DNA from: Streptomyces sp. DT2A-34
Lineage (GTDB): Bacteria; Actinomycetota; Actinomycetes; Streptomycetales; Streptomycetaceae
Length of the DNA: 64,000 nt
Assembly: GCF_030499515.1 (NCBI RefSeq)
Contig: NZ_JASTWJ010000001.1
Location: forward strand, 9,838,001-9,902,000
Reading direction: 5' to 3'
Below the pieces are notes generated by a model, which did no database searches, was not told the origin of the DNA, and saw only the letters and a program-made list of their open reading frames with translations. Position numbers and translations under genes: made by a program. Shown here piece by piece: positions 32,034 through 41,017 of this stretch (positions within the stretch are counted from its first letter, which is position 1; each line of letters begins with the position of its first letter).

Positions 32034-32260
32034 AGGTGAGCCGGGGGCATGGCGGCCTGGCAGTAGGCGTTGTCGCCCGGGCCGTGGACGCCGCCGTTGA
32101 AGGTGACCCGGTACGGGCGGTTCGGCGCGAAACGGCGGGCGGTGGTGAAGCCGACCGCGTCCTCGTTGTGCATGCCGTTGATGACCCGGGCGCTCAGGTG
32201 CCAGCTCAGACCGTGGTCGATGCTCAGGTATGAAGAGGCAATGGGCAGTGAGGTCGGGGC
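32034..32260 (-). pseudogene. Fragment of unrecognised, possibly exported protein
   Basis: The minus strand is open with convincing composition: SIDHGLSWHLSARVINGMHN, EDAVGFTTARRFAPNRPYRV, TFNGGVHGPGDNAYCQAAMP. No start with a ribosome site is present upstream and the frame runs into the palindrome at 32016. I do not recognise the family. It looks like the truncated remainder of a gene whose 5' end was lost next to the PadR-type operator. Confidence 0.35.
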
Positions 32261-32365
32261 GGGACCAAGGCGGTGGACTGCGGCGGTGGACCGCCCTCGA
32301 CGGCTTCAGCGCCTGTCTGAGCGGCGTCACTTTGCAGGAAGGTGAGCCCGCAGCTATCCTCATAT

Positions 32366-32390
32366 TCAACAATGCGACTAGGTGCCTAGT
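32366..32390. promoter_or_regulatory. PadR-type operator candidate upstream of GDSL gene
   Basis: TCAACAATGCGACTA (32366-32380) leads into the palindrome ACTAGGTGCCTAGT (32377-32390). The first element matches 13 of 15 bases of TCAACAACGTGACTA in front of padR (35295-35309). It is about 60 bases before the GTG start at 32451. Confidence 0.65.
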
Positions 32391-32450
32391 TGTTTAAAGA
32401 TGGCCGTGTGCCACTTCCATCAGCAGCGTTGACGAGAGGCGGTCGGCCCC

Positions 32451-33257
32451 GTGTCGAGCAGTGGGTATCTGCGCTATGTCGCCCTGGGCGACAGTCATAC
32501 CGAAGGGCTCGGGGACGGCGACGACGTCCGTGGTCTTCGGGGCTGGGCGGACCGGCTCGCCGAGCAGGTCGCCCGCCACAGCCCCGACCTGCTCTACGCC
32601 AACCTCGCGGTGCGCGGCCGTAAGGCCGGTCAGGTGCGCGCCGAGCAGCTGGCTCCGGCGCTCGCGATGCGGCCCGACCTCGCCACCGTGGTGGCTGGGG
32701 TCAACGATGCGTTGCGCCCGGGCTGCGACCTCGACGAGGTGGTCGGCCATGTCGAGGCGATGTTCGCCGCCCTCACGGCGCAGGGCGCCACCGTCGCGAC
32801 CCTCATGTTTCCCGATGTCGGGCGTATCACGCCGTTGGCCCGCCCGATCGGTCACCGTGTTCTCGCACTCAACGCGCGCATCCGGGAGGCCGCCGACCGC
32901 CACGGCGTGGTGGTGGCGGAGACGGCCGCGCACGCGGCGGCGACCGATCCGCGGTTGTGGAGTGCTGACCGGCTGCACGCCGGCCCGCTGGGACACACGC
33001 GCATCGCGGCTGCCGTGGCCCAGGCGCTCGGTCTGCCGGGTAGCGACGACAAGTGGACCCTTCCCCTTCCGGCCGAGGGGACAGACATCTCTGTCTGGAG
33101 GACCGTGGGTGCCGAACTGCACTGGGCCGGCACCTTCCTCGGCCCTTGGGTCGGCCGCCGCCTGCGTGGCCGCTCCTCTGGCGACGGCCGCCAGGCCAAG
33201 CGGCCGGCGCTGCTTCCGGTGGCCGCGTCCGCCGGGGACATCTCCTCAGCCGTATGA
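32451..33257 (+). CDS. SGNH/GDSL-type hydrolase
   Basis: 268 residues. Block I is YVALGDSHTEGLGDG with the nucleophile serine, block III is VVAGVNDALRPG with the oxyanion Asn, and block V is SADRLHAGPLGHTRIA with the catalytic Asp and His (D-x2-H). Blocks are in canonical SGNH order for esterases/lipases. No signal peptide is present, so it is cytoplasmic. The PadR-type operator upstream and the following ABC-2-like membrane protein 70 bases downstream suggest one PadR-controlled transcript. The substrate is unknown. Confidence 0.88.
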   Translation: MSSSGYLRYVALGDSHTEGLGDGDDVRGLRGWADRLAEQVARHSPDLLYANLAVRGRKAGQVRAEQLAPALAMRPDLATVVAGVNDALRPGCDLDEVVGHVEAMFAALTAQGATVATLMFPDVGRITPLARPIGHRVLALNARIREAADRHGVVVAETAAHAAATDPRLWSADRLHAGPLGHTRIAAAVAQALGLPGSDDKWTLPLPAEGTDISVWRTVGAELHWAGTFLGPWVGRRLRGRSSGDGRQAKRPALLPVAASAGDISSAV

Positions 33258-33327
33258 GGCTCCCGCCCGCGACGACGCCGGCGGCTCCTCCTGCTGCACT
33301 TCTCTCTTCCTCGTACCGGAGCTGGAA

Positions 33328-34611
33328 ATGAGTAATGCCCACCCCTTCCGCGTCCTGCGCGCGAAGCGTCTGTGGACCGTCAACGGCGTGATCGTGGGCT
33401 TCGTGGCACTGCTGTTCACGGTGTTCTACGTCGGCGCCAACATCGACCCTGCCGGTCACCTGCACAAGCTGCCCGTCGGCCTGGTCAGCGCCGATGAGGG
33501 GGCGAAGGTCGGTGACAAGCAGACCGACCTCGGTGCACAGATCACCCAGTCGATCAAGAAGTCGTCCCAGGGCGGAGACAGGATCGACTGGAAGGTGATG
33601 GACGAGGAGGAGATGAGGGAGGAGCTGGGCAAGGGAAAGTTGTTCGGCGCGCTCGTCGTGCCCCGCGACTTCACCTCCACTGTCGCCGCACTCACCGGCC
33701 CCGGGGTGGCCGGCAAGCCCGTCCGCCCGACACTCACCGTGCTGACCAACCAGTCCGCCGGCAGCGTGGGATCGAGCATGGCGCGGCAGGCCACGACGAC
33801 GGCCGCGCAGTCGGCCTCCGCGCAGGTGGGTGAACAGCTGACCGCTCAGGCCGAGCTGCCCGCCGCCGCGCGCCTGCTGCTGGCCGACCCGGCTGTGGTG
33901 CAGGTCGAGGACGGGCATCCGCTCGACTCGCACAGTGGCCTCGGTCTGAGTGCCTTCTACTACTCCCTCGTCCTCGTCGTCTGCGGCATGCTCGCCGCCA
34001 ACGTCCTCAGCGGCCAGGTGGACCACGCCCTCGGCTACACCCACAGCGACATGGGCCCGCTGCGGGTCCACAACCCGCTGCTGCGCGCGACTCGTGTCCA
34101 GACCCTGGCCATCAGTAGCACGCTCATGATCGGTCTGTCCCTGCTCATGGGCAGCCTGGCTCTGGCCGGTGCGGTGGGCATCATGGGCATGGACGCCTCT
34201 CACCTGCCCCTGCTGTGGCTCTTCTCCGTGTGCACGATCGCGGTTGTCGGCATCGGCGGGCTCGGACTGCTCGCTGTGTTCGGCACGCCGGGGATGCTGT
34301 TCATCACGATCTTCTACATCGCCATGGCGGTACCGACGTCCGGAGCCACGGTCCCTCTCCAAGCCCTCGCCGGTTTCTACCGCGTCCTCGGCGAGTTCGA
34401 GCCCCTGCGCCAGATCACGGGCGCCGTCCGCTCCATCCTCTACTACGACGCCCAGGCCGACGCGGGTCTGGCCCGGGGCTGGGTGATGCTGGGCGTGGGA
34501 CTCGCGGTCGCCGGCCTCTTCGGCTTCGGCGTGACCCGGTTCTACGACCGCAAGGGGCTGCATCGCATTCCCGCCGACGAGGAACCGCAGCCGGTCCTCG
34601 CTCGGGCATAG
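33328..34611 (+). CDS. YhgE/ABC-2-type integral membrane protein
   Basis: 427 residues. One N-terminal membrane span (VNGVIVGFVALLFTVFYVGA) is followed by a large extracytoplasmic domain, roughly residues 40-200, with VGLVSADEGAKVGDKQTDLG and LFGALVVPRDFTSTVAALTG, typical of YhgE/Pip proteins. Five more spans follow (YYSLVLVVCGMLAANVLSG through LGVGLAVAGLFGFGVTRF). These proteins may be phage-infection-protein or ABC-2 permease-like exporters. No ATPase gene is adjacent. Located between GDSL and PadR genes, probably PadR-controlled. Confidence 0.82.
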   Translation: MSNAHPFRVLRAKRLWTVNGVIVGFVALLFTVFYVGANIDPAGHLHKLPVGLVSADEGAKVGDKQTDLGAQITQSIKKSSQGGDRIDWKVMDEEEMREELGKGKLFGALVVPRDFTSTVAALTGPGVAGKPVRPTLTVLTNQSAGSVGSSMARQATTTAAQSASAQVGEQLTAQAELPAAARLLLADPAVVQVEDGHPLDSHSGLGLSAFYYSLVLVVCGMLAANVLSGQVDHALGYTHSDMGPLRVHNPLLRATRVQTLAISSTLMIGLSLLMGSLALAGAVGIMGMDASHLPLLWLFSVCTIAVVGIGGLGLLAVFGTPGMLFITIFYIAMAVPTSGATVPLQALAGFYRVLGEFEPLRQITGAVRSILYYDAQADAGLARGWVMLGVGLAVAGLFGFGVTRFYDRKGLHRIPADEEPQPVLARA

Positions 34612-34697
34612 TCCGACGACCGGTGAGGGGTGGAGCTGGGCACGACCGCCCCATCCCTCACTTTGTTGACTAACTGTGTGGCTGGGACCGCCGCAGG

Positions 34698-35273
34698 TCA
34701 GCCATCGGCCCGGAGCGCGGCCGTGCGCTGTTCGAGCCTGCGCAGCGCCATGTCCCCCCACTGGAGGTTCTCCCGCTCGAACGACATCCCGCGCAGCAGG
34801 GTGAGATACGGGCCGATGCGCTCGGCCTCGGCGAAGTACGCCTCCTCGGAGCGCCCGTCGAGCAGGCGCTGCCGGAGCCGCTCGTAGCGGGCCAGCTTGG
34901 CGGTGGCCCACTCCATGCGCGCGGTGATGGCGGTCCGGACCGCTTCCATGTCGCCCGCGTCCAGGCACTGCACCTTGACAAGCAACTCGTCCCGGATCAC
35001 CGCCGGTTTACCCAAGGGCTCGGCGGTGTAGCCGTGGACGGCCTTCCGCCCGGCCTCCGTCAAGGAGAACAGTCGCTTGTTGGGGCGGCGCTTCTGCTCG
35101 ACGACGCGGGCCGTGACGAGTCCTTCGGCCTCCATGTGATCCAGCTCCCGGTAGAGCTGCTGAGGCGTCGACATCCAGAAGTTGGCGACCGTCGCGTCGA
35201 ACGCCTTCGCGAGGTCGTACCCGGACGCCTCGCCCTCCAGCAGCGCGGCCATCACCGCGTTCCGCAAAGCCAT
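34698..35273 (-). CDS. PadR-family transcriptional regulator
   Basis: 191 residues. The winged helix is NAVMAALLEGEASGYDLAKA, MSTPQQLYRELDHMEAEGLV and QKRRPNKRLFSLTEAGRKAV, followed by the helical C-terminal dimerisation domain (VRTAITARMEWATAKLARYE, RLRQRLLDGRSEEAYFAEA). This is a PadR/Vir-type repressor. It is divergent from the SnoaL-like gene, and its promoter contains a perfect GTGACTA-A-TAGTCAC repeat. Related sequence precedes the GDSL gene, so all three transcripts may be one regulon. Confidence 0.92.
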   Translation of the reverse strand: MALRNAVMAALLEGEASGYDLAKAFDATVANFWMSTPQQLYRELDHMEAEGLVTARVVEQKRRPNKRLFSLTEAGRKAVHGYTAEPLGKPAVIRDELLVKVQCLDAGDMEAVRTAITARMEWATAKLARYERLRQRLLDGRSEEAYFAEAERIGPYLTLLRGMSFERENLQWGDMALRRLEQRTAALRADG

Positions 35274-35294
35274 GGATGCACGCTAGCAGATTAA

Positions 35295-35317
35295 TCAACA
35301 ACGTGACTAATAGTCAC
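35295..35317. promoter_or_regulatory. PadR operator candidate, GTGACTA-A-TAGTCAC
   Basis: GTGACTA (35303-35309), one A, then TAGTCAC (35311-35317) form a perfect palindrome 30 bases before the padR start. TCAACAACGTGACTA overlaps its left arm and is shared with the site at 32366. Confidence 0.75.
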
Positions 35318-35398
35318 CCTTTCCCTGTAGACAGGCTCTAACGGGCCCTCTACCCTCCAATACACCTATTCACATTTCTGAGTATCAGAGGTGGGCTC

Positions 35399-35791
35399 AT
35401 GCATCCCTTCCGCAAGGCCGTCGAGAGCGGCGACCTGGACGCTGTGGCCGCTCTGCTGGCCGACGACGTCGTCTTCACCAGCCCCGTCACCTTCAAGCCG
35501 TACCCGGGCAAGGCCATCACCGCGGCGATCCTGCGCGGCGTGCTCCGGGTCTTCGAGGACTTCACCTACATCCGTGAGATCGCCAACCCCGACGGCCGCG
35601 ATCACGCCTTCGTCTTCACCGCCACCGTCGCCGGCAAGCAACTCCAGGGGTGCGACTTCCTGCACTTCGACGACGACGGGAAGATCGACGAGTTCACGGT
35701 GATGGTGCGCCCGCTCTCCGCCGCCCAGGCGCTCGGCGAGGCCATGGGCGCCCAGTTCGAGCAGATCGCCCGAGAGGCCGCCGAACAGTAA
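35399..35791 (+). CDS. SnoaL/NTF2-like small protein
   Basis: 130 residues starting MHPFRKAVESGDLDAVAALL, then ADDVVFTSPVTFKPYPGKAI, FEDFTYIREIANPDGRDHAF and LHFDDDGKIDEFTVMVRPLS. This is the single-domain NTF2/SnoaL-like fold seen in cyclases, isomerases and many uncharacterised proteins. It is divergent from padR with the palindrome in the 125-base gap, and a likely PadR target. Function unknown. Confidence 0.85.
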   Translation: MHPFRKAVESGDLDAVAALLADDVVFTSPVTFKPYPGKAITAAILRGVLRVFEDFTYIREIANPDGRDHAFVFTATVAGKQLQGCDFLHFDDDGKIDEFTVMVRPLSAAQALGEAMGAQFEQIAREAAEQ

Positions 35792-35982
35792 CCACGACGA
35801 CGGACTTCGACGGACTGCGCCCCCTCCTGGCGGAGCGCCACAACGTCCCCGGCGGCTGCGCCACCTCCTTTCGACGAGGCCGCTTCGAGTTCGAGACGGC
35901 GCTGCACCAGCTGTCCGGAGTCGGCCTGGAAGTCCAGCCGTACACGCTGCGCGGGCTGTTGGAGAAGCTGGGCGTCGCTGAC

Positions 35983-36671
35983 TCACTGTAGTTCGTCCAG
36001 GAGCACGACCTGTATCGCGCCGTGGTACCCGGGCACGCTGTGCCCAGACAGAACGCATCTGACGCCCTCGGGGGAAATGGTGACCGTTGCAGGCTCGGTG
36101 TTGACGCGTTCGATGAGGCTGCGTTCCGCCAGGTAGGCCACCGTCTGATGCAGGTCAGGGCCCGAAACATCAGCTCCGGCGAAGGTCGATACGGGTGTCT
36201 CCAGGAACAGGTCTGGGCGGACCGGTGTCTGGTCGCCAGCGGTGTCGAATACCCACCGTAGAAAGGCATCCATGGTGTACCCAAGCCGGGCAGCACGATC
36301 CTTCCGGAGCTTCTTCAGTTGATGAACAGCGACGCGGCCTTTTTTTGTGAGATAGACGTCGGTGGAGCTTGCGAAACTGCGGGCGACGTCCACCAAGCCG
36401 CGCTGCTCAAGCTGCATAGCGAGGACGGTCGGCTCCTCGTCCTAAGGAGCTCCTCCACGAACAGAGTGACATCGGCGTAGGTCCCCGGATGCTGTTGAGC
36501 GTGGACGTCCAACCACAGCAGTAGCCGGGCCAGGACCGGATTGCTTTCAATGGCGTCACGGCCGGCCATGGAGACTCCCTCGGCAGTCGCGTCCGTCTGG
36601 ATCGGCACGCGGATCGGATTCCGCCGGGCTGCACGCTCATAGCCCTTGACGAGGTCCTTGGCGCGGGCCAC
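35983..36671 (-). pseudogene. Winged-helix-like hypothetical protein, frameshifted
   Basis: The start at 36671 follows AGGAGGGGCAAG and gives VARAKDLVKGYERAARRNPI, NPVLARLLLWLDVHAQQHPG, TYADVTLFVEELL. Around 36440 the frame slips by one; the next register begins DEEPTVLAMQLEQRGLVDVA and carries VYLTKKGRVAVHQLKKLRKD, AGADVSGPDLHQTVAYLAER and a stop at 35983. The second half looks like a winged helix followed by an unknown domain. Either a recent frameshift or a base-call error. I do not recognise a named family. Confidence 0.6.
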
Positions 36672-36728
36672 CTTGCCCCTCCTGTCACCGGTACCTCGCG
36701 ACCAGCCTACGGAGGGGTGCGACAAGGG

Positions 36729-37398
36729 TGTGAGCTGTCCCGAGTTTCGTAGAGGCCGGTGATCTTGTTTCAGGCGGACTGCGGGAACGGTTCCTGTTGT
36801 CGCCACCAGTCGCGTTCGTACTCGGCGGGCGGTACGTAGTCGAGGGCGGAGTGGAGCCGTTCCTCGTTGTACCACGTGACCCACTGGAAGATCGCCCGTT
36901 TGACCTGGTCGAAGCCGGTCCAGGGGCCTTGCATCTCGATCAGTTCGGCCTTGAAGGTGCCGTTCAGCGCCTCGGCCATCGCGTTGTCATACGAGTCCGC
37001 GACCGAGCCGACGGACGCGGCGGCCCCGATCTCGGCGAGCCGGTCGGTGTAGCGAATCGACACGTATTGCGACCCCCTGTCGCTGTGATGGATCAGCCCG
37101 GAGTCCGTCTTGATCCGCCTCCTCCACAGCGCCATCTCCAGGGCATCCAGCGGGAGTTCGGTCCGCATGTGGTTGGCGACCTGCCAGCCGACGATCAACC
37201 GGGAGAACACGTCCAGGACGAACGCCACATACACCCAGCCCGTCCAAGTGCGGACATACGTCATGTCCGCCACCCACAGCTGGTCCGGCCGGGATGCGGT
37301 GAAATTCCGGTCGACCAGGTCCGGCGGGCGGGGTGCCGACGGCTCAGGCACGGTGGTCCGCCGCCGCTGACCGCGGATGACGCCCTCCAGGCCCAGCG
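36729..37398 (-). mobile_element. IS3-family orfB remnant (DDE transposase, 5'-truncated)
   Basis: From LGLEGVIRGQRRRTTVPEPS to the stop at 36770 the frame encodes most of an IS3-type integrase-like transposase: LWVADMTYVRTWTGWVYVAF (first D), LIHHSDRGSQYVSIRY (second D) and YDNAMAEALNGTFKAELIE (E), then LHSALDYVPPAEYERDWW. The N-terminal part of orfB and all of orfA are missing. The frame is fused upstream with a thioester-reductase gene. The right terminus lies near 36729 (GAGCTGTCCCGAGTTTCG). Not mobile by itself. Confidence 0.85.
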
Positions 37399-38427
37399 GG
37401 GGATCCGCAGGGCCCGGGTCGGCCACGCGGTCCGTCCTGGTGCGCTCGAAGTGCTGGCAGTTGTTCACATAGGCGGAGAAGACGCCGAGCAGCCGGTGCA
37501 GGCGGCGGTCCGCCTCCGACAGCGACGCGGGAGACCCGACACACTCCACGGGCGGACCGCCTGCATTGTCGACCAGCGCCGCCAGCACGTCCCCGACGAG
37601 GGGCGGAGCCGGATTGGTCAGATGGAACACGCCCTGTGCGCCCGGTGTGGTCCCGATCCGCACCGCCTCGCGCACAACCCGGTCCACGGGCACCAGATTG
37701 AACGGCAGCCCCGCACTGGCCACGATGCGCAGCGCCTCACCACCCCGGTGCATGCCTTGACCGCGCACGTAGGCGGCCAGCACCTGCTGCAGCGTGTACA
37801 CGCCGCTGCTGCGCCCCGGGTACCGCCGGGTGAGGCTGTGCCCGATGACCGCACTCGGCCGCAGAATCTGCACCGCCATGTCGTCCGCCGACGCGACCAG
37901 CCGCTCCGCCGAGATCTTCGACGCCTCGTAGCCGTTGCGGGGACGGGCCTCCTCCACCAGCCGCTCCTCGATGACCCCTTGGGTCAATCCGGCTGCGCCG
38001 TGCTCATGTAGCTGAACGACTGTGCCCCCCACCGTCGTGCCAGGGCCAGCAGACGGCGGGTGCCGCCCACGTTCGCCGCGAAACAACGACGACGGGCCCG
38101 CTCGCTCAGGTTCGTGTGCGCAGCCAGATGCCACACCCGGACGGAATCAGGATGCCCCACTGGCTGGGGGAGATCCGGACCGTCCTCGTCCAGCACATCG
38201 TGCGCGAGCGCCGTCGTACGGCGCATCGCCTCCTCGATCTGCACCTGCGGCAGGTCATAGGCATGCGCGGCTTGTTCCAGAGCTTGCCGGACCCTGACAC
38301 CGGGCTCACACCGGCCGGGACGGGCCAGGCACAGCAGCCGGTCCGAGGTGTCACGGGCCAGCTCCAGGATCATGGAAGCACCCAACAGCCCGGTCGCCCC
38401 GGTGATGATGTGAAGGGTCTCAGGCAT
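37398..38427 (-). pseudogene. NAD-dependent thioester-reductase-like SDR, frameshifted and cut by IS3
   Basis: Start at 38427: ETLHIITGATGLLGASMILE (Rossmann loop), LLCLARPGRCEPGVRVRQAL, VRVWHLAAHTNLSERARRRC, then SYMSTAQ. A frame slip near 37990 leads to AGLTQGVIEERLVEEARPRN and GYEASKISAERLV (catalytic Tyr/Lys), ILRPSAVIGHSLTRRYPGRS and LPFNLVPVDRVVREAVRIG. Homology ends at VADPGPADPP, where the IS3 stump begins. This is the NAD_binding_4/male-sterility type that releases thioester-bound acyl chains as aldehydes. With no carrier-protein gene nearby its original role is unknown. Confidence 0.75.
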
Positions 38428-39379
38428 GAGTGTCTCCCGAAGATGGGCGGAGCGGGGTTCCGGCTGGGAGCGCGCTCCAAGAACGCCATCGCGTGATGCG
38501 GGCAGTCGCTGTGCCACCGTGTGCACGGGGACTTGCCTTTGCGATGTTCCAGGCCTTCAGATCCCCGTGCTACGGCGCAAAGACGCAGTTCAACGGCGAG
38601 GGCGGCGTATCGCGGCCCTGATGTGCACCGGCGCACACCGCTACCGGCTCACCAAGGATCCCGTTCCCACGGACTCGTCACGGCACCGGATTCATCGACG
38701 GTGCAAGGCAGTGATCCGCCTCTTCGGCCACCGAACTCACCTGCAAATACCAATAGTTGAGGAAGAACCAGAATGCCCCGTCGGTAGCCGACGCCTTCGT
38801 CAGCAGGCCGCCGAGGAATTCCCCGGTCGCCTGCTGTGGGATGCCCGGTGGCAGCGGCACACGGGGGCGCACACGACGAGGTCTGCAGCACGAGCGCCTC
38901 TTCGCAGATGGCGCCGCGCTCCAAAGGGATCCGCCCAACGGCATTGCGCTCAAGGCGCGACGAAGTGCTCAAGGGGGCGAGGCGGACATCCGGCGGCGGC
39001 CGCACACCGGATCTCGCCAGCGGCTACAAGACACCCGGGGACCCCGACCGATCCCCCACTGCGAGTCCTTCCCACTGCGCCCGCAGGCCCCCAAGGCACG
39101 GCGCGGCCCCTCATCTGCCGACCGCGCTATGTGCGCTCCGGCGCGTGTTCCCCGGCGCGGGACACCTCATGCTGCACGGCACTGTCGGCAGACGAGGGAC
39201 GGGCGGGTGGACGAGATGGCGCATGCCGGCGGCATGTGGCGGAGCCAGATGCGGCGCGCGCTCTCTGCAGCCTCCCTGTGCTCCCGGCAAGGGCCGTGAG
39301 CTGGAGTGAAACACCGGCACCCGCGCAACAACACGAGTGAACGGAGTGTCAAAGTCCAGCAAGTGAAGGGAGTCAGCCT
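38428..39379. other. No recognisable gene
   Basis: About 950 bases in which open frames on both strands have atypical composition and no motif I recognise. One antisense frame (38678-38953) ends with a run of aromatic residues, but has no ribosome site. I see no tRNA, IS end or palindrome. Probably decayed DNA between the reductase relic and the DoxX-like gene. Confidence 0.5.
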
Positions 39380-39889
39380 GTGCTGCACCGCGGTGTTCTG
39401 CTGTCGTCCGTCCTCCTCTCCCGTACTGCCGCGCCGGTCCGGCGATGGGGCATGCACGCCTTACGGCTCTCGCTCGGCGTGGTCTACGTCTGGTTCGGGG
39501 CGTTATAACTGACCGGGGCCACACCCGTGGCGCACCTGGTGCGCCAAGCGGTGCCGTTCCCCACTCCCGCCTGGTTCGTCCCGGCGGTGGGAGCCGCGGA
39601 AGTGGCCCTGGGCCTGTGGTTCCTCGCCGGCCGCGCCCTGCGGTACGCCGCCCCCGTCTTCGCCCTGCACATGGCCGGCACCTTCGGCGTCCTGCTGTTC
39701 GTGCCGGACCAGGCGTTCCTGCACGGCCGGGTGTGGGACCTGACCATGACCGGCGAGTTCGTCGTGAAGAACCTCGTCCTGTTCGCCGCCGGCCTGCTGG
39801 TCTGCCTCGCCACACCACCCACGGAAGCCACAGCCTTTCAGCCTTCCACGGACGGGACACCTCCCCAGACCGCACCCCGGAGCGCGTGA
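39380..39889 (+). pseudogene. DoxX-like membrane protein with in-frame stop
   Basis: From the GTG at 39380 (GAAGGGAG upstream) the frame gives RRWGMHALRLSLGVVYVWFG, AL, then TAA at 39506-39508, then in the same frame LTGATPVAHLVRQAVPFPTP, AWFVPAVGAAEVALGLWFLA, LHMAGTFGVLLFVPDQAFL and LTMTGEFVVKNLVLFAAGLL. Relatives read WFGALKLTG here, so a lysine codon AAR has become TAA. The four-helix DoxX-like membrane fold is otherwise intact. A shorter product might start at the GTG at 39527 and would lack the first membrane helix. Confidence 0.75.
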
Positions 39890-40011
39890 CCACGTCCTCT
39901 GGCCCCCACCGTTCCGTTCCCCGGACCTGAACGCCGTGCTTTCTTCCCCACAGGCTTCTCCTGCTCCCAGACACGCTTCCTGGCTCCCCCAGACGAGTAG
40001 TTCCGACGTGT

Positions 40012-40553
40012 TCAGTGACCGAATGCGGTCAGCGACCGCAGGACCGGCGCGCCGGTCTTGTGGCTGTGCCGGATAGCCGAGGCCATCGCGAGGACGCGCC
40101 TGGCGACGCGGACGGCGACGCCCTCGAAGGTCCGCCGTGCTGTTCCAGGTCGAGCCGGCCTTTGACGGTGTCGTTGACCGACTCGATCGACTGCCGCACC
40201 GACTTCAGCAGGGACTCGCCCGTGCGGCGCTTCTCCCGCCTGAAGGACGGACAGAGCAGCTCGGCGTCCTGGAAGGCGAGATCGGTCTCGAACTCTTTGG
40301 AGGCGAAGTCCCCGTCGGCGATCAGCAGCAGGCCGGGCCGGTCGGCGGCCAGGTGCGGTTCGCGGTCCAGCATCGCGGCCGGTACTTCCCGTTCTTCGAT
40401 CTTCGGGTTGGCCAGGCCCCAGGTGATCGGCATGCTGGTCGGGGAGCAAGACAGGAACAATCGCAGCCCCCAGGAAAACCGGGAGTGGGAGGCGCAGTAC
40501 CCATATCCGGCCCAGTCGACCAGCTCCGACCGCTTCACCGTCGGTCTCGACAT
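40012..40553 (-). mobile_element. IS982-like transposase remnant
   Basis: The frame from 40553 encodes LVDWAGYGYCASHSRFSWGL, LLIADGDFASKEFETDLAFQ, SFRREKRRTGESLLKSVRQS and IESVNDTVKGRLDLEQHG, followed after a frame slip near 40135 by RTFEGVAVRVARRVLAMASA and SLTAFGH. This matches the C-terminal two thirds of IS982-type transposases (RLDLEQHGGRT-F-GV). The N-terminal part with the first catalytic Asp is missing. Inactive remnant. Confidence 0.75.
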
Positions 40554-40663
40554 CCCGCCCGGTCAATGCCTCTCACGGCCTTGTCGGGTCAGAAGGAAAC
40601 GACTAGTGAAACACCGCGGCCTGCGAGGATGCCCATGCGATGCGGTGTTGCAACAAGGACCAC

Positions 40664-41017
40664 CTATGAAACGCCGCATGCGAGTCGAGGCGTTGCCTGC
40701 ATCCGTAGTTCGCGTGGCATCAATACCGCTCCCAGCGCAGGGCGGACCGGTTGATGGCCGGGGATGTGTCTCAGGCTCCAGCGGGCGGTGATGGTGGCGA
40801 GGGCGAGGGTGGCTTCGATCAGGTGAAGGTGTCGCCGATGCATTTGCGGGCACCGGCGGCGAACGGCGGACGAGCTTCGCCTTGTTCACCGGGGCGCACG
40901 GTGCGCCCGATAGCGTCGGGATCGAAGGGGTCAGGGGTGGGGAAGAGCGCGGGATCGCGATGGAGGGCGTACGGGTTGAAGAAGTGGTCTTCCCCGGCGG
41001 CAAGGTGGTGGTTGGGC
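40664..41017 (-). pseudogene. Cytochrome P450, C-terminal fragment
   Basis: Directly downstream of the terpene synthase stop the minus strand reads HLAAGEDHFFNPYALHRDPA, LFPTPDPFDPDA, then the heme-binding loop PPFAAGARKCIGDTFT. A frame slip follows, and the other register continues LIEATLALATITARWSLRHI to a stop at 40664. Only the last ~115 residues of a ~400-residue P450 remain: the K-helix ERR region and all upstream are missing. It is probably the vestige of a terpene-tailoring oxygenase of the adjacent cluster. Confidence 0.8.

Noticed and set aside
32869..34968. A 699-codon antisense ORF across the GDSL and YhgE-like genes
   Set aside because: Low-complexity Arg/Gly/His-rich shadow of two well-supported genes.
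36770..38134. A 454-residue protein as a genuine reductase-transposase fusion gene
   Set aside because: Both halves are truncated, and the reductase half is frameshifted from its own start, so the frame is a recombination product.
38678..38953. Antisense ORF ending in an aromatic-rich segment
   Set aside because: No ribosome site, atypical composition, no recognisable motif.
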